Shown: positions 19,273-28,779 of the stretch, one piece after another
Layout of the letters: each line of letters begins with the position of its first letter
How positions within the stretch are numbered: the stretch's first letter is position 1
Assembly (NCBI RefSeq): GCF_006874625.1
Contig: NZ_CP030034.1
Coordinates: forward strand, 2,418,001-2,482,000
DNA length: 64,000 nucleotides
Origin: Bdellovibrio sp. NC01
Lineage (GTDB): Bacteria; Bdellovibrionota; Bdellovibrionia; Bdellovibrionales; Bdellovibrionaceae
Reading direction: 5' to 3'
Notes under the pieces: model-generated
The model's input: the letters and a program-made list of their open reading frames with translations, nothing else
The model's database searches: none
What the model was told of the DNA's origin: nothing
Translations under genes and position numbers: made by a program

Positions 19273-20222
19273 TGTTCATATCCTCCAGCGAAGTTCACGG
19301 ATTGACGGTAACCCATCGCTCTTAAAGCGTATGTCACCGCCGCGGAACGCACCCCGTGATTGCTGATCACAAGAATGATTTTGTCTTTACCAATGTTTTT
19401 ATTCGTCAAAAGTTTTTCAACTTCACGATTTGTCATGCCCTTGTCGTTAAAGAACTCACGCCATTCTAAATTCACAACGGGCGCTTTCACTTCTTTATGT
19501 TGAGTTAGATTTTGAATGCCGAACTCTTGTGGCGAGCGCACATCCAAGATCACAACCTTTCCTTTGGCATCGTTGAAATTCATACCAAACAAGCTTGGTG
19601 CAGGGCCATCTAATGCTCCCGGAGGAATACCACCCAAAGCCTTCGTGCGCGCTTTACTTGAAAACTTCATCGGCGGCAGTTGCTGAAGAGCGTAGGCCTT
19701 GAAGTTATCAAATGAGATCGTCAACGACTCATCGACAACTGGCTTCCAATAAGGTTTGTTTTTAACATCGGGACGATCCTCTTTGGGATTGAGCTGGCGA
19801 TAAGATGTATTCACCAAAGTGTAAACCTCTTTCACCCCAAGAACTTGCAAGGTCCAAGCGACACGGCCTTCTTCACCGTTACCTTGACGACCTTTTCCCA
19901 AGACCACCACTTTTGAATCCATGTCGATACCGATCAAAGATAAACGTCGTGCGATCGCAAACAAATCCGTCTGCAAAGAACCACGATATCTTGGATCTTG
20001 TTGCGAGAAATCTTCCCATCGCACATTGATCGCACCTGGCACATGCGCCAAGTTAAATTCAAATGGAGCACGCACATCCAAAATAACTGGATTGTCGGCC
20101 ATCACTTTTTCTGCGGTGATTGTTCCCGGAATGATAGGTTCTTGTGAAACTACTTTTGTCGGCGTTTGTTGGCAGGCTGTGAACAACGTCACTGCCGCAA
20201 TCAGAAGAACTAAGGCACGCAT
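19263..20222 (-). CDS. Double rhodanese-like lipoprotein lacking both catalytic cysteines
   Basis: A 319-residue lipoprotein (lipobox FTAC, Cys about 17) with two rhodanese folds: the first starts at NPVILDVRAPFEFNLAHVPGAINV, the second at GKVVILDVRSPQEFGI. The active-site loops should carry Cys after the VVVY-type strand, but they read VVLGKGRQGNG and VISNHGVRSAA, so both domains lack the sulphur-accepting Cys. It is therefore more likely a binding or structural protein than a sulphurtransferase. It sits in the envelope and is translationally coupled to the thioesterase. Confidence 0.88.
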   Translation of the reverse strand: MRALVLLIAAVTLFTACQQTPTKVVSQEPIIPGTITAEKVMADNPVILDVRAPFEFNLAHVPGAINVRWEDFSQQDPRYRGSLQTDLFAIARRLSLIGIDMDSKVVVLGKGRQGNGEEGRVAWTLQVLGVKEVYTLVNTSYRQLNPKEDRPDVKNKPYWKPVVDESLTISFDNFKAYALQQLPPMKFSSKARTKALGGIPPGALDGPAPSLFGMNFNDAKGKVVILDVRSPQEFGIQNLTQHKEVKAPVVNLEWREFFNDKGMTNREVEKLLTNKNIGKDKIILVISNHGVRSAAVTYALRAMGYRQSVNFAGGYEQWK

Positions 20223-20287
20223 TTCTAACCTCCATATCAGAGAAGGACCCTACAGGAGGATACGTACCACACGGGACCCTTTTCTTG

Positions 20288-20314
20288 AAAAAAAGGGAGC
20301 TTGTCCGCTCCCCT
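20288..20314 (-). terminator. Intrinsic terminator of lysS
   Basis: On the minus strand GGGAGC / GCTCCC with a six-base loop, flanked by extra A-T pairs, is followed by seven T residues. It lies about 30 bases after the lysS stop. Confidence 0.8.
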
Positions 20315-20341
20315 TATTTTACTTCAAAATTCTCTTACCAA

Positions 20342-21820
20342 CTACTTAGTAATTCTCATAGTTGGGAAGAAGATAATATCGCGGATACTTGGACGATCTG
20401 TCAGGATCATCACGATACGTTCGATTCCAAGACCCACACCACCTGTTGGTGGCATGCCCGAGTCGATCGCCAACAAGAAATCTTCATCCATAGGATGCGC
20501 TTCTTCGTCAGAACCACGGCTGGCTTCTTGTTCTTTCAAACGCGCTGTTTGATCTTCTGGATCGTTCAACTCTGAATAAGAGTTACCGATTTCCATGCAC
20601 GCAGCAAACGGCTCGAAACGCTCAACCAAACGATCATCACCGCGGTGAATTTTCGTCAGTGGAGAAATTTCTTTTGGATGATCCATCACGAACGTTGGTT
20701 GGAACAAGTGCTGTTCTGCTGTTAGCTCAAACAGCTCCATCACCATTTCGCCACGTTTGCCTGGTTTATCCAAATCGCCGCCGAATTTATTAACAGCTTC
20801 GAACAATTCTTGATCTGTCGCCTTGTCTGGATCGATCTTCGCGTATTCACGAACACCGTCATGAACAGTCAAACGTCTCCAAGGAGGCGTGAAATCAATC
20901 TCTTTACCTTGATAAGTCACTTTCATGCTGCCAGTGATTTTCAAAGCCAGAGTTGAAACCAACTCTTCGAATTGTTTCATTTGATAGTTGTAGTCTGTGT
21001 AGGCTTCGTAGAACTCTAGCAACGAGAACTCAGGATTGTGAGTACGATCGATACCTTCGTTACGGAAGTTTTTGCTGATCTCGTAAACTTTTTCAAAACC
21101 GCCCACCAAAAGACGTTTCAAATAAAGTTCAGGCGAAATACGCATGTACAACTTCATATCCAAAGCTTTGTGATGAGTCGTGAACGGAGTCGCCGCAGCA
21201 CCACCGTAGATTGGTTGAAGTGTTGGCGTTTCAACTTCCATGAAACCGCGTTCATCCAAGAATCTGCGGATTTCAGAAATGATTTTTGAACGAGTTTGGA
21301 ACACTTTGCGTGAATCCGCATCTGTCATCAAATCCAAGTGTCTGTGACGATACTTGATTTCGATATCCTGAACACCGTGGAATTTTTCTGGAAGAGGTTC
21401 AATTGATTTCGTCAAAATTTGGAAGTGTTTCAAGTAAATTGAAAACTCACCTTTTTGCGATTTGAAAACGTAACCTTCAACGCCCACGATGTCGCCAAGG
21501 TCTACCAATTCAAAGGCAGCCTTTTCCATCTCTGGAAGTTCTTCCGTCTTCACGTACACTTGCACAGTACCTGTTTGGTCTTGCACGTTGAAGAAGCATG
21601 CCTTACCCATCGCACGCAAAGTCATCAAACGACCTGCGATACGGTAAACAGATTCAGGCTTCTTTTCACCTGCTTGCAAACCAGCAGCATGAGTTTCTAC
21701 GATAGAGGCAATCGCCGTCTTATTTTCGAAAGCATACGGATAAGGGTTGATGCCTTTCTCGCGAAGGGCATGAAGTTTTTTACGTTTCTCCGCTCTTAAC
21801 GGATTTTCTTGAATCGACAT
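20342..21820 (-). CDS. lysS: Class II lysyl-tRNA synthetase
   Basis: The enzyme charges tRNA-Lys. The 492-residue protein has an N-terminal OB-fold anticodon-binding domain (YRIAGRLMTLRAMGKACFFNVQDQTG), class II motif 1 around RRFLDERGFMEVETPTLQ, motif 2 FRNEGIDRTHNPEFSLLEFY and motif 3 GVGLGIERIVMILTD. Length and motifs are normal. AGGA precedes the ATG. It lies 12 bases downstream of the aldolase gene on the same strand, so the two are probably one transcript ending at the terminator near 20300. Confidence 0.98.
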   Translation of the reverse strand: MSIQENPLRAEKRKKLHALREKGINPYPYAFENKTAIASIVETHAAGLQAGEKKPESVYRIAGRLMTLRAMGKACFFNVQDQTGTVQVYVKTEELPEMEKAAFELVDLGDIVGVEGYVFKSQKGEFSIYLKHFQILTKSIEPLPEKFHGVQDIEIKYRHRHLDLMTDADSRKVFQTRSKIISEIRRFLDERGFMEVETPTLQPIYGGAAATPFTTHHKALDMKLYMRISPELYLKRLLVGGFEKVYEISKNFRNEGIDRTHNPEFSLLEFYEAYTDYNYQMKQFEELVSTLALKITGSMKVTYQGKEIDFTPPWRRLTVHDGVREYAKIDPDKATDQELFEAVNKFGGDLDKPGKRGEMVMELFELTAEQHLFQPTFVMDHPKEISPLTKIHRGDDRLVERFEPFAACMEIGNSYSELNDPEDQTARLKEQEASRGSDEEAHPMDEDFLLAIDSGMPPTGGVGLGIERIVMILTDRPSIRDIIFFPTMRITK

Positions 21821-21832
21821 TGCTAGTTCCTA

Positions 21833-22756
21833 CTAGAGTTTTTTACCGGCGAAAGCTTCCATTACGTTGTGCAAAAGTTCCATGCCTTCTTTTTTTGGAC
21901 GTTGGAATGCATTACGACCCATGATTGAACCGAAGCCGCCACCAAGAGCGATTTCGTTCACTTCTTTCAAGATCTCTTCAGTGCCTTTTGCTTCACCACC
22001 AGAGAAGATCACAACACGTTTACCGTTGAAGCAAGATTGCACAACGTGACGGATACGATCAGTCAACGTGTTAATTTTGATACCTTGTTCAGCGTAAACT
22101 TTTGCAGCCGCTGCTTGTTCAACGTGAGCTGTTGGCGGTTTTACTTTGATGAAGTGCGCGCCCAATTGAGCCGCGATATGAGCTGCGTAAGCGATAACGT
22201 CAATCGCAGTTTCACCGTCTTTAGAAAGTTGTTCGCCACGAGCGTAGGACCAGATGATCACAACAAGGCCCGCGTTTTTCGCCAAGCGTGAAGCTTCTGC
22301 GATTTCTTCGTACATTTGCTTACGTTCGCCAGAACCTGGATAGATTGTGAAACCGATACCTACGCAACCAAGTCTCAAAGCATCGTCGATGTATGACGTC
22401 AATGCAGAGATAGGGCGTTTGTCACCGTATAGAGTGTCAGAGTTATTGATTTTCAAAATCAAAGGAATCTCACCCGCGTAATCACGAGCGATCGCTTCAA
22501 GAGCACCTAGTGGAGCCGCATAGGCAGAGCAACCTGATTCAATCGCAAGCTCAACGTGGTAAGCTGGATCGTAACCATCTGGATTTTTCGCGAAAGAGCG
22601 TGCTGGGCCGTGCTCGAAACCTTGATCCACTGGAAGAATCACAAGTTTACCTGTGCCCGCCAATTTACCTTGGTTGAACATGCGAGCCATATTCGTCAAT
22701 ACGCCTGGGTTGTCAGCGCCGTACCAGCTTAAAATCTCTCTAACTCTTGGTGTCAT
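21833..22756 (-). CDS. Class I (DhnA/FbaB-type) fructose-bisphosphate aldolase
   Basis: The enzyme cleaves fructose 1,6-bisphosphate in glycolysis through a Lys Schiff base. From ATG 22756 it has 307 residues with the family segments LVILPVDQGFEHGPARSF, LILKINNSDTLYG, the presumed Schiff-base lysine region AHFIKVKPP, and the phosphate-binding end VVIFSGGEAKGTEEIL and GFGSIMGRNAFQRP. The start is set by AGGAG eight bases upstream; the longer frame to 22834 lacks such a site. It heads the aldolase-lysS transcript and is divergent from the nfu gene. Confidence 0.93.
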   Translation of the reverse strand: MTPRVREILSWYGADNPGVLTNMARMFNQGKLAGTGKLVILPVDQGFEHGPARSFAKNPDGYDPAYHVELAIESGCSAYAAPLGALEAIARDYAGEIPLILKINNSDTLYGDKRPISALTSYIDDALRLGCVGIGFTIYPGSGERKQMYEEIAEASRLAKNAGLVVIIWSYARGEQLSKDGETAIDVIAYAAHIAAQLGAHFIKVKPPTAHVEQAAAAKVYAEQGIKINTLTDRIRHVVQSCFNGKRVVIFSGGEAKGTEEILKEVNEIALGGGFGSIMGRNAFQRPKKEGMELLHNVMEAFAGKKL

Positions 22757-22853
22757 TAAAACCGCTCCTGTGTAGTATTTCCTCATGTTTAAAGCCAAAC
22801 CAACGTATTGAACTTTTTCAGGATAATCAAGCATGGCGCATCGATTAACACGC

Positions 22854-22880
22854 TTGGCAGAAACCCCTGTGTGGTATACT
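22854..22880 (+). promoter_or_regulatory. Candidate extended -10 promoter of the nfu-MATE genes
   Basis: TGGTATACT at 22872-22880 is a good extended -10 element (TGn plus 5/6 of TATAAT). TTGGCA at 22854-22859 could serve as -35, though the spacing of 15 is short. The predicted transcript starts about 20 bases before the ATG at 22909, after the AGAGAGG ribosome-binding site region. Confidence 0.5.
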
Positions 22881-22908
22881 GTGGCCTGGCTCTACAGAGA
22901 GGTCTTTT

Positions 22909-23457
22909 ATGAACAAGGTTAGCTACGAAATCACTCCCAATCCGTCTACGATGAAGTTCCTTTTGCACACAAAAGTTGCAGAAGAAGGCTTTGATTGTCC
23001 AACGGCGCAGGAGGCAGAGCGTTCTCCCCTTGCTTCAAAAATCTTTGGCTTCCCGTGGACGAGTGCGGTTTACGTCGGCACTGATTTCATTACAGTGACG
23101 AAGCAAGACTGGGTGGACTGGGAACTTTTGGCTCAGCCCTTGAGTGGTTTGATCCAAGAACACATGGATCGCAAAGAACCCGTGGTTGTGCAATTCGTAA
23201 CAAACCACGAAGAGTACAATGAAAATGACTCAACACTTGTTCGCAATATCAAATCTGTTTTGAACCGCGAAATTCGTCCGGTTGTTGCGCTTGATGGTGG
23301 CGACATTGTCTTCAACAGACTTGAAGGCAACACTCTTTACATTCACATGAAAGGTGCATGCTCGGGCTGTCCAAGTTCAAGCATCACTTTGAAAGAAGGC
23401 ATCGAGACGCGCATGAAAGAGCTGTTCCCGGAAATTCATGAAGTTCTTGCAGTCTAA
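22909..23457 (+). CDS. Nfu-type iron-sulphur cluster scaffold/carrier
   Basis: The 182-residue protein joins an N-terminal Nfu-N domain (EITPNPSTMKFLL, then SPLASKIFGFPWTSAVYVGTDFITVTK) to the NifU C-terminal domain (IRPVVALDGGDIVFN) carrying the cluster-binding CxxC in GACSGCPSSS. Such proteins deliver [4Fe-4S] clusters to apo-enzymes. Both domains are complete. The last 20 bases overlap the MATE gene, which is read in another frame, so the two are coupled although no functional link is obvious. Confidence 0.95.
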   Translation: MNKVSYEITPNPSTMKFLLHTKVAEEGFDCPTAQEAERSPLASKIFGFPWTSAVYVGTDFITVTKQDWVDWELLAQPLSGLIQEHMDRKEPVVVQFVTNHEEYNENDSTLVRNIKSVLNREIRPVVALDGGDIVFNRLEGNTLYIHMKGACSGCPSSSITLKEGIETRMKELFPEIHEVLAV

Positions 23458-24799
23458 GTCCTTTCACGAGACGAAACTTTTATTAAAACTTGCAGGTCCC
23501 ATTATCGTAGGTCAGCTGGGTCAGAATATGATTCAACTGGCTGATACGGTGATTGTTGGCTCGCTTGGGCCTGTCGCTCTAGGTGCTTCTGCATTTGCGA
23601 GCAGCTTGTTCATTGTTTTTTTGATCTTTGGTTTAGGAATTTTAGCTCCTACAACAGCTTTGTTCGCAAAGATGCAGGGCCAAGAAAATTTCCCTTTAGG
23701 TGGAACTCTCCTGCGCCATTCACTATTTGTCGCCTGTGCGATTAGTGCCGTGTTGGTCGCGGGAGTTTATCTTTTAATTCCGCACTTAGAAATTTTTGGC
23801 CAGCGTGCTGAGATTCTCACTCAAGGTATTCCGTTTTTAAAATTGCTTACGTGGTCCATCGTTCCGTCGATGATTTATCAATCTTATAAGCAGTTCACCG
23901 ACGGTATCGGCAAAACCAAAGTGGGCATGTATATTATGATCGCCGGTGTGATCATCAACGTGCTTTTGAATTATGGTTTGATTCACGGTTATCATGGTCT
24001 TCCCAAAATGGGTCTGGTGGGATCGGCATGGGCGTCGTTGATCGCTCGCTGTATCATGGCGTTCTGCATGGTCGCGTATGTTCACCTGAATCCAAAATTC
24101 GCGCATTACTTTAGCGAGCCGTGGATTCACCGTTTCGATAAACAGATGATCAAGAACATGTTGCGCTTGGGAATTCCAACAGGCTTCACTTATTTCTTTG
24201 AAGTCGGTGCTTTTTCGTCTGCGGCTGTCATGATGGGTTGGTTCGGAGCGATTCCGTTAGCCGCACATCAAATTACTATCAGCTTGGCATCGACAAGTTT
24301 CATGATCACTTTAGGTGTCGGTATTGCTTCAAGCATCCGTGTCGGCTTCGAAATGGGTCGTGGTGATTATGCGCAGGCTCGTCACGCGGGCTTCACGGCA
24401 ATCAAAGTGGGCGCGATCTACATGGGCCTTTGCGCTCTTGGATTCTTCTTCCTTCGTCACTGGTTCCCGACATTTTACGTGAACGATCCCGATGTTATTG
24501 AGTGGGCTGCGAAATTTTTCGTCGTGGTTGCGATCTTCGAAATTTTTGACGGCGTGCAAGCGGTGGCAATCGGTTCACTTCGTGGCATGAGTGACACGCA
24601 AATTCCTAGCATCATCGCCTTTTTTGCATATTGGGTGATGGGCTTGCCTGGCGGTTATGCACTGGCGTTTCACTTAGGAGTTGGCCCCGTGGGTATCTGG
24701 ATGGGACTGTTGATCGGACTTATTTTCGCATCCATCCTTCTTACGTTACGCTTTCATATTTTAAGTAAGAAATATCTCACAAATGTAGGCACGAATTAG
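23438..24799 (+). CDS. MATE-family multidrug/toxin efflux transporter
   Basis: An inner-membrane Na+- or H+-coupled exporter of 453 residues with twelve predicted hydrophobic segments in two homologous halves. The N-terminal half begins LLLKLAGPIIVGQLGQNMIQLADTVIVGSLGPVALGA, which is the MATE signature, and the second half has MLRLGIPTGFTYFFEVGAFSSAAVMMGWFG and VQAVAIGSLRGMSDTQIP. The frame overlaps nfu by 20 bases; an earlier start is not available without longer overlap. The substrate is unknown. Confidence 0.93.
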   Translation: MKFLQSKSFHETKLLLKLAGPIIVGQLGQNMIQLADTVIVGSLGPVALGASAFASSLFIVFLIFGLGILAPTTALFAKMQGQENFPLGGTLLRHSLFVACAISAVLVAGVYLLIPHLEIFGQRAEILTQGIPFLKLLTWSIVPSMIYQSYKQFTDGIGKTKVGMYIMIAGVIINVLLNYGLIHGYHGLPKMGLVGSAWASLIARCIMAFCMVAYVHLNPKFAHYFSEPWIHRFDKQMIKNMLRLGIPTGFTYFFEVGAFSSAAVMMGWFGAIPLAAHQITISLASTSFMITLGVGIASSIRVGFEMGRGDYAQARHAGFTAIKVGAIYMGLCALGFFFLRHWFPTFYVNDPDVIEWAAKFFVVVAIFEIFDGVQAVAIGSLRGMSDTQIPSIIAFFAYWVMGLPGGYALAFHLGVGPVGIWMGLLIGLIFASILLTLRFHILSKKYLTNVGTN

Positions 24800-24856
24800 A
24801 CCTTAGTTCCGTTCTGAGACTTTAGGTTCACCGATTTTTTACCGATATTTTCCATA

Positions 24857-25420
24857 ATGTCGTTAAGGTACGTAGGACCACTTTGTCTCATTATGAGCTG
24901 CTTGTTTGTCGCTGCATGTACGGATGCAAATCCCAATGTAGCGGCGCTTCGTGCATTGGACGACTTCGACTTCCGAAAAAACTTTATCGTCGCTTCTGAT
25001 TTATTATCCGTTCCACTTCAAGCCAAATGTTCTGCTTACGTCGATCGCGTTGATGTCAGTTTCGACGGTGGTGTGACGTGGACTAACACTGCAACTTACG
25101 ACACGTCGTCGTTGTTGAAATGTGGTAGTGCCGATTACTCCGTGACTCTTTCGAATTCAAAAGCGCCATGGAGCTCTATGACTTTCACAACAGGACAAAC
25201 TGTTGTGGTACAATTCCGTGCGCACACGCGTGCGAATTCTTACATCTATCGCGATATTTCTGTGAAATACACGCCTTCGGCAACAATTCGCCAAGAAGTT
25301 CTTGCGGGTTCTGGCTCGGCATCAGGTTCTGGTTATAAACTAACAGGCCGCTTGCGCGCGCAAAAACAAACTGTCGCAACGGGTTCGGGCGTGATCTTAC
25401 GCGGGAGGATTTTAGAATGA
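24857..25420 (+). CDS. Lipoprotein of unknown function, partner of the S74 fibre protein
   Basis: A 187-residue protein with signal and lipobox VAAC (Cys about 21). The mature part looks beta-rich (VDRVDVSFDGGVTWTNTATYD resembles repeats in carbohydrate-binding or sialidase-like sandwiches) and ends in a Gly/Ser-rich tail (GSGSASGSGYKLTGRL). No Shine-Dalgarno is evident; an internal ATG at 24893 would shorten the signal too much. Its stop overlaps the start of the fibre gene by four bases, which strongly suggests that the two are made together. I do not recognise the family. Confidence 0.8.
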   Translation: MSLRYVGPLCLIMSCLFVAACTDANPNVAALRALDDFDFRKNFIVASDLLSVPLQAKCSAYVDRVDVSFDGGVTWTNTATYDTSSLLKCGSADYSVTLSNSKAPWSSMTFTTGQTVVVQFRAHTRANSYIYRDISVKYTPSATIRQEVLAGSGSASGSGYKLTGRLRAQKQTVATGSGVILRGRILE

Positions 25421-28400
25421 TGAAGTCATTCTTTTTCCTCCTTCTGACTTTACCTTCATTGGCTATGGCAGCTTCGCCAAGCCCTGGTGGTCTATTCACC
25501 TATGAAGGTGTCTTGACTGATACCAGTGGCACTCCGATCACGACTTCAAAAGTCGTTACGTTCCAAATTCTTTATTCTTCGTGCGTAGCCTTTGAAGAAA
25601 CGCAAAACGTGACACCAGGATCGAATGGTGAATTCAGTGTGATTATCGGTAGCGGTACACGCCAAGATAGCACCGGCAACACGGCCGAGCTGATCTTCGC
25701 TTCTTCTGGCACGATCAACTGTTCAAATTCATCTGCAGTCACCGTTTCAACGGCGGCCAATCGCAGTCTGCACATCAAAGTAGACAGCTCTGATTTAAGT
25801 CCCGACGTGACGATTACGAATGTGCCAACGGCCGTTCGTGCAATGGTCGCTGATAAGTTAGGCTCGAAGTCTGCAAGTGATCTTGTCGCAAAAGCAGATG
25901 TTCCGACGTGTGCGGCTGGCGAGTATTTAACTTATTCTGGTTCTGGTTTTGTTTGTACGCCGTTTGTTTCAAATGCTGGAACTGTAACGAGTGTGACTTC
26001 TTCTTCGCCAGTCATCACAGTTGCCAACAACACGACGACTCCGACTTTGACTGTGGCAACAGCCACGGGATCTACTTCAGGATTTTTGACAGCGACGGAT
26101 TGGAATACTTTTAATTCTAAAATGGGTACAGCTCTTGATGCTGGTAAAATTTATGTCGGTAATGCTGCTAATACCGCAACCGCGGTTCCCGTGAGTGGCG
26201 ATGCAACCCTTTCAAGTTCGGGTGCCTTGACACTCGCATCTGCGGGCACAGCGGGCTCTTATTATAAAGTAACAACAGATGCGAAAGGTCGTGTGATCTC
26301 TGGCTCGACAGCGTTAATTGCTTCTGACATTCCCTCATTGGATTGGTCAAAAATCACTTCGGGGAAACCGACAACATTAAGTGGTTATGGCATCACAGAT
26401 AGCGTGATTAATAATGGCGGCACACCGTCGATTCAATCAGGTCTTGATTCTGCAAAACCGGCTTCGCCTTCTACGGGCGCGATTTACTTCGCTACAGATA
26501 CGAAAGTTATTTATCAGTATAATTCGAGCGCTTGGGTTGTTATCTCCTCTTCAGGAGGTGGTGGCACGATTTCTGGCGTCACTGCAGGAACTGGTTTAAC
26601 TGGTGGCGGGTCAACGGGTTCCGTGACATTGAGTCTTGCAAACACTGCGGTGACGGCGGGATCTTATACTCGTGCTAATATTACGGTGGATGCTCAAGGT
26701 CGTATTACGGCAGCAACAAATGGTTCACTTGTTAATTTAATTTCCGATGTTTCTGGCACTCTGCCTGTAGCAAATGGCGGTACGGGCGCTTCGACATCAA
26801 CAGCTGCGTTTAATAATTTATCTCCGTTAACAACGAAAGGCGATTTATTAGCGCGTGATTCAACAGGCGCGGTGCGCTTCCCTGCTGGCGTTGATGGTCA
26901 GGTTTTAACTTCAAGCTCTGTATCCTCTTCAGGTCTTGCATGGACAACTCTTTCGTTAGCTCCGACGGGAACTGCAAGTGGTGATTTGAGTGGTACGTAC
27001 CCGTCACCAACAGTCGCAAAAATAAGTGGCGTGCCTGTTAACTATGGAACGTTATCAGCCAGTCAGTTTCTAAAATACAATGGTACAAATTGGACGAACG
27101 TTTCTTTGTCGACGGCAGATCTGGCTGACGCGGCTTCTATTATTAAATCCAGTCAAATGCCTGGCAACTGTTCGTCCTCTCAGACGTTGACGTTCTCATC
27201 ACCAACAGGAACGTGGGTGTGCTCAACGATCACGGTCTCACCTTCGGCGTTTGCTTCTCAACCGGCGAACACTGTTTTGATCGCGCCAAATGGCGCGGCT
27301 GGCACTCCGTCATTCCGTACGTTGGTAGCAACAGATTTACCTGTGGGTGGTTATGACGCCACTTACTTTAAATTAGGTGGTCAATCCTTTGGTGCTTCGG
27401 CGTTACTTGGTACAATTGATGCGTACCCAGTTAGTATTCTTACAGGAAATAAAAAAGCCATCACCACAACGCCGACCTCTGGTTTTGTCGGCATTGGTCC
27501 TGATGCAGTGGCTGGTCCGACATATCCATTAGATGTGACTGGAACTCAAACCACTTCGAATATTATTTCTGCGACTCACTATTCAGATACAACCCTTGGC
27601 GCAACTCTGGGTGGTAAAAAAGCTCGTGGCACACCTACGACGCCAACCTCCCCTGTTACGGGTGACACTCTGACGGGTCTTTATGCTTATGGCTATCGCT
27701 CTGGCAGTGCGTTCACTTATCCATCTGCTGCAATTGAAATGAATGCAACAGAAAACTATGGCTCCTCTACAGGTGGCGCCGACATGTCATTTAAAACAAT
27801 GATTAATGGAAGCGGTGGAACTTTAAGCGGGGCCTTCACTCGAATGTACATTGCGAATGATGGTAAAGTGGGTGTCGGCACAACAACTCCGGCTGCACGA
27901 CTTCATGTTGTTGAAACGGGCACTCTTCCCTATCCATTCGCTGTTTCATCAGCACAAACTGTGACAGGAATTCGTTTAGAAAATACCAACTCCACAACCT
28001 ATAATTGGACTATGGCTGCGGTGAACGATGGTGGCTACATCATCAAAGATATTAATGCGGGCGTTGAACGTTTCCGCATTCAGCCTTCTGGCAACGTGGG
28101 TATTGGTACAAGCTCCCCAACTGCACTTTTCACAGTGAATGGAACAGCACTTGGAACGGCTTGGACAACATCTTCGGATGTGCGTTTAAAAGAAAATATC
28201 GTGGAAATCGAAAATCCACTCGAAAAAATTCTACAACTTCGCGGAGTTGAATTCGATTGGCGCAAAGACGTTAATCAACCAACCACTCACGAACGTACTC
28301 ATGATATTGGTGTGATCGCACAAGAAGTTGAAAAGCAATTCCCAGAAGCCGTCGAAACACCAAAGGATGGCGGCTTCAAAACTGTTGCTTATTCGAAGCT

Positions 28401-28608
28401 CGTCTCGCCACTCATCGGTGCAGTGAAAGAGCTTTATGCGCGCTTAACTGGTGTCAGTGAAGTTCAATCAACTCAAGCTCGTGCAATTGCGTCTCTTGAA
28501 GAAAAAACGCAACAGCTTGAAGAAGCCAATGCCGCTAAAGACAAAGAGATCCAAGCGTTGAAGTCTTATCTGTGTGCGAAGGACCCTTCGGCACCAATCT
28601 GTAAGTAA
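25417..28608 (+). CDS. Exported tail-fibre-like protein with C-terminal S74 chaperone domain
   Basis: The 1063-residue protein has a signal peptide (to about residue 18, LAMA), an N-terminal beta domain, then long Ser/Thr/Gly-rich fibre repeats of the type found in phage tail fibres (GTVTSVTSSSPVITV, TLPVANGGTGAST, TKGDLLARDSTG, GDLSGTYPSPTV, VGVGTTTPAARLHV and VGIGTSSPTALFTV). The C-terminus is a Peptidase S74 intramolecular chaperone: SSDVRLKENI places Ser920 and Lys925 five apart as in self-cleaving endosialidase chaperones, then HDIGVIAQEVEKQFPEAV, and a terminal coiled coil with two Cys. It is expected to trimerise, self-cleave and sit on the cell surface. GGAGG precedes the first of two adjacent ATGs. 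Confidence 0.92.
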   Translation: MMKSFFFLLLTLPSLAMAASPSPGGLFTYEGVLTDTSGTPITTSKVVTFQILYSSCVAFEETQNVTPGSNGEFSVIIGSGTRQDSTGNTAELIFASSGTINCSNSSAVTVSTAANRSLHIKVDSSDLSPDVTITNVPTAVRAMVADKLGSKSASDLVAKADVPTCAAGEYLTYSGSGFVCTPFVSNAGTVTSVTSSSPVITVANNTTTPTLTVATATGSTSGFLTATDWNTFNSKMGTALDAGKIYVGNAANTATAVPVSGDATLSSSGALTLASAGTAGSYYKVTTDAKGRVISGSTALIASDIPSLDWSKITSGKPTTLSGYGITDSVINNGGTPSIQSGLDSAKPASPSTGAIYFATDTKVIYQYNSSAWVVISSSGGGGTISGVTAGTGLTGGGSTGSVTLSLANTAVTAGSYTRANITVDAQGRITAATNGSLVNLISDVSGTLPVANGGTGASTSTAAFNNLSPLTTKGDLLARDSTGAVRFPAGVDGQVLTSSSVSSSGLAWTTLSLAPTGTASGDLSGTYPSPTVAKISGVPVNYGTLSASQFLKYNGTNWTNVSLSTADLADAASIIKSSQMPGNCSSSQTLTFSSPTGTWVCSTITVSPSAFASQPANTVLIAPNGAAGTPSFRTLVATDLPVGGYDATYFKLGGQSFGASALLGTIDAYPVSILTGNKKAITTTPTSGFVGIGPDAVAGPTYPLDVTGTQTTSNIISATHYSDTTLGATLGGKKARGTPTTPTSPVTGDTLTGLYAYGYRSGSAFTYPSAAIEMNATENYGSSTGGADMSFKTMINGSGGTLSGAFTRMYIANDGKVGVGTTTPAARLHVVETGTLPYPFAVSSAQTVTGIRLENTNSTTYNWTMAAVNDGGYIIKDINAGVERFRIQPSGNVGIGTSSPTALFTVNGTALGTAWTTSSDVRLKENIVEIENPLEKILQLRGVEFDWRKDVNQPTTHERTHDIGVIAQEVEKQFPEAVETPKDGGFKTVAYSKLVSPLIGAVKELYARLTGVSEVQSTQARAIASLEEKTQQLEEANAAKDKEIQALKSYLCAKDPSAPICK

Positions 28609-28746
28609 GCTCACGAGTTCTCTAATGAACTCGGTCAAAGCTCGGTGAAGAAAATAATTAAGTAGCAAATCATTCTCATAGCGTGACAGTTTTCCGCCTC
28701 AAACCATGACGATAAATTCCAATTTCTTTTTGTAATCTTCCATCTT

Positions 28747-28755
28747 TGCTAAACT
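28747..28755 (+). promoter_or_regulatory. Possible extended -10 element before the PA14/Fn3 gene
   Basis: TGC followed by TAAACT resembles an extended -10, about 25 bases before the ATG. No convincing -35 is seen. The gap 28609-28779 also holds a 6-bp hairpin (GAGTTC / GAACTC, 28615-28632) without a T-tract. Confidence 0.25.
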
Positions 28756-28779
28756 ATTGGCATTGACGTTGAGGTACGT

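Noticed and set aside
24820-24850. FliA-type promoter (TTAG, 15 bases, ACCGATAT) before the surface lipoprotein
   Set aside because: The -10 is fair but the -35 matches only 2 of 4; not enough to report as a feature.
25417-28608. Prophage remnant suggested by the tail-fibre-like protein
   Set aside because: The protein has a Sec signal peptide and is coupled to a lipoprotein gene; no capsid, portal, integrase or lysis genes lie nearby.
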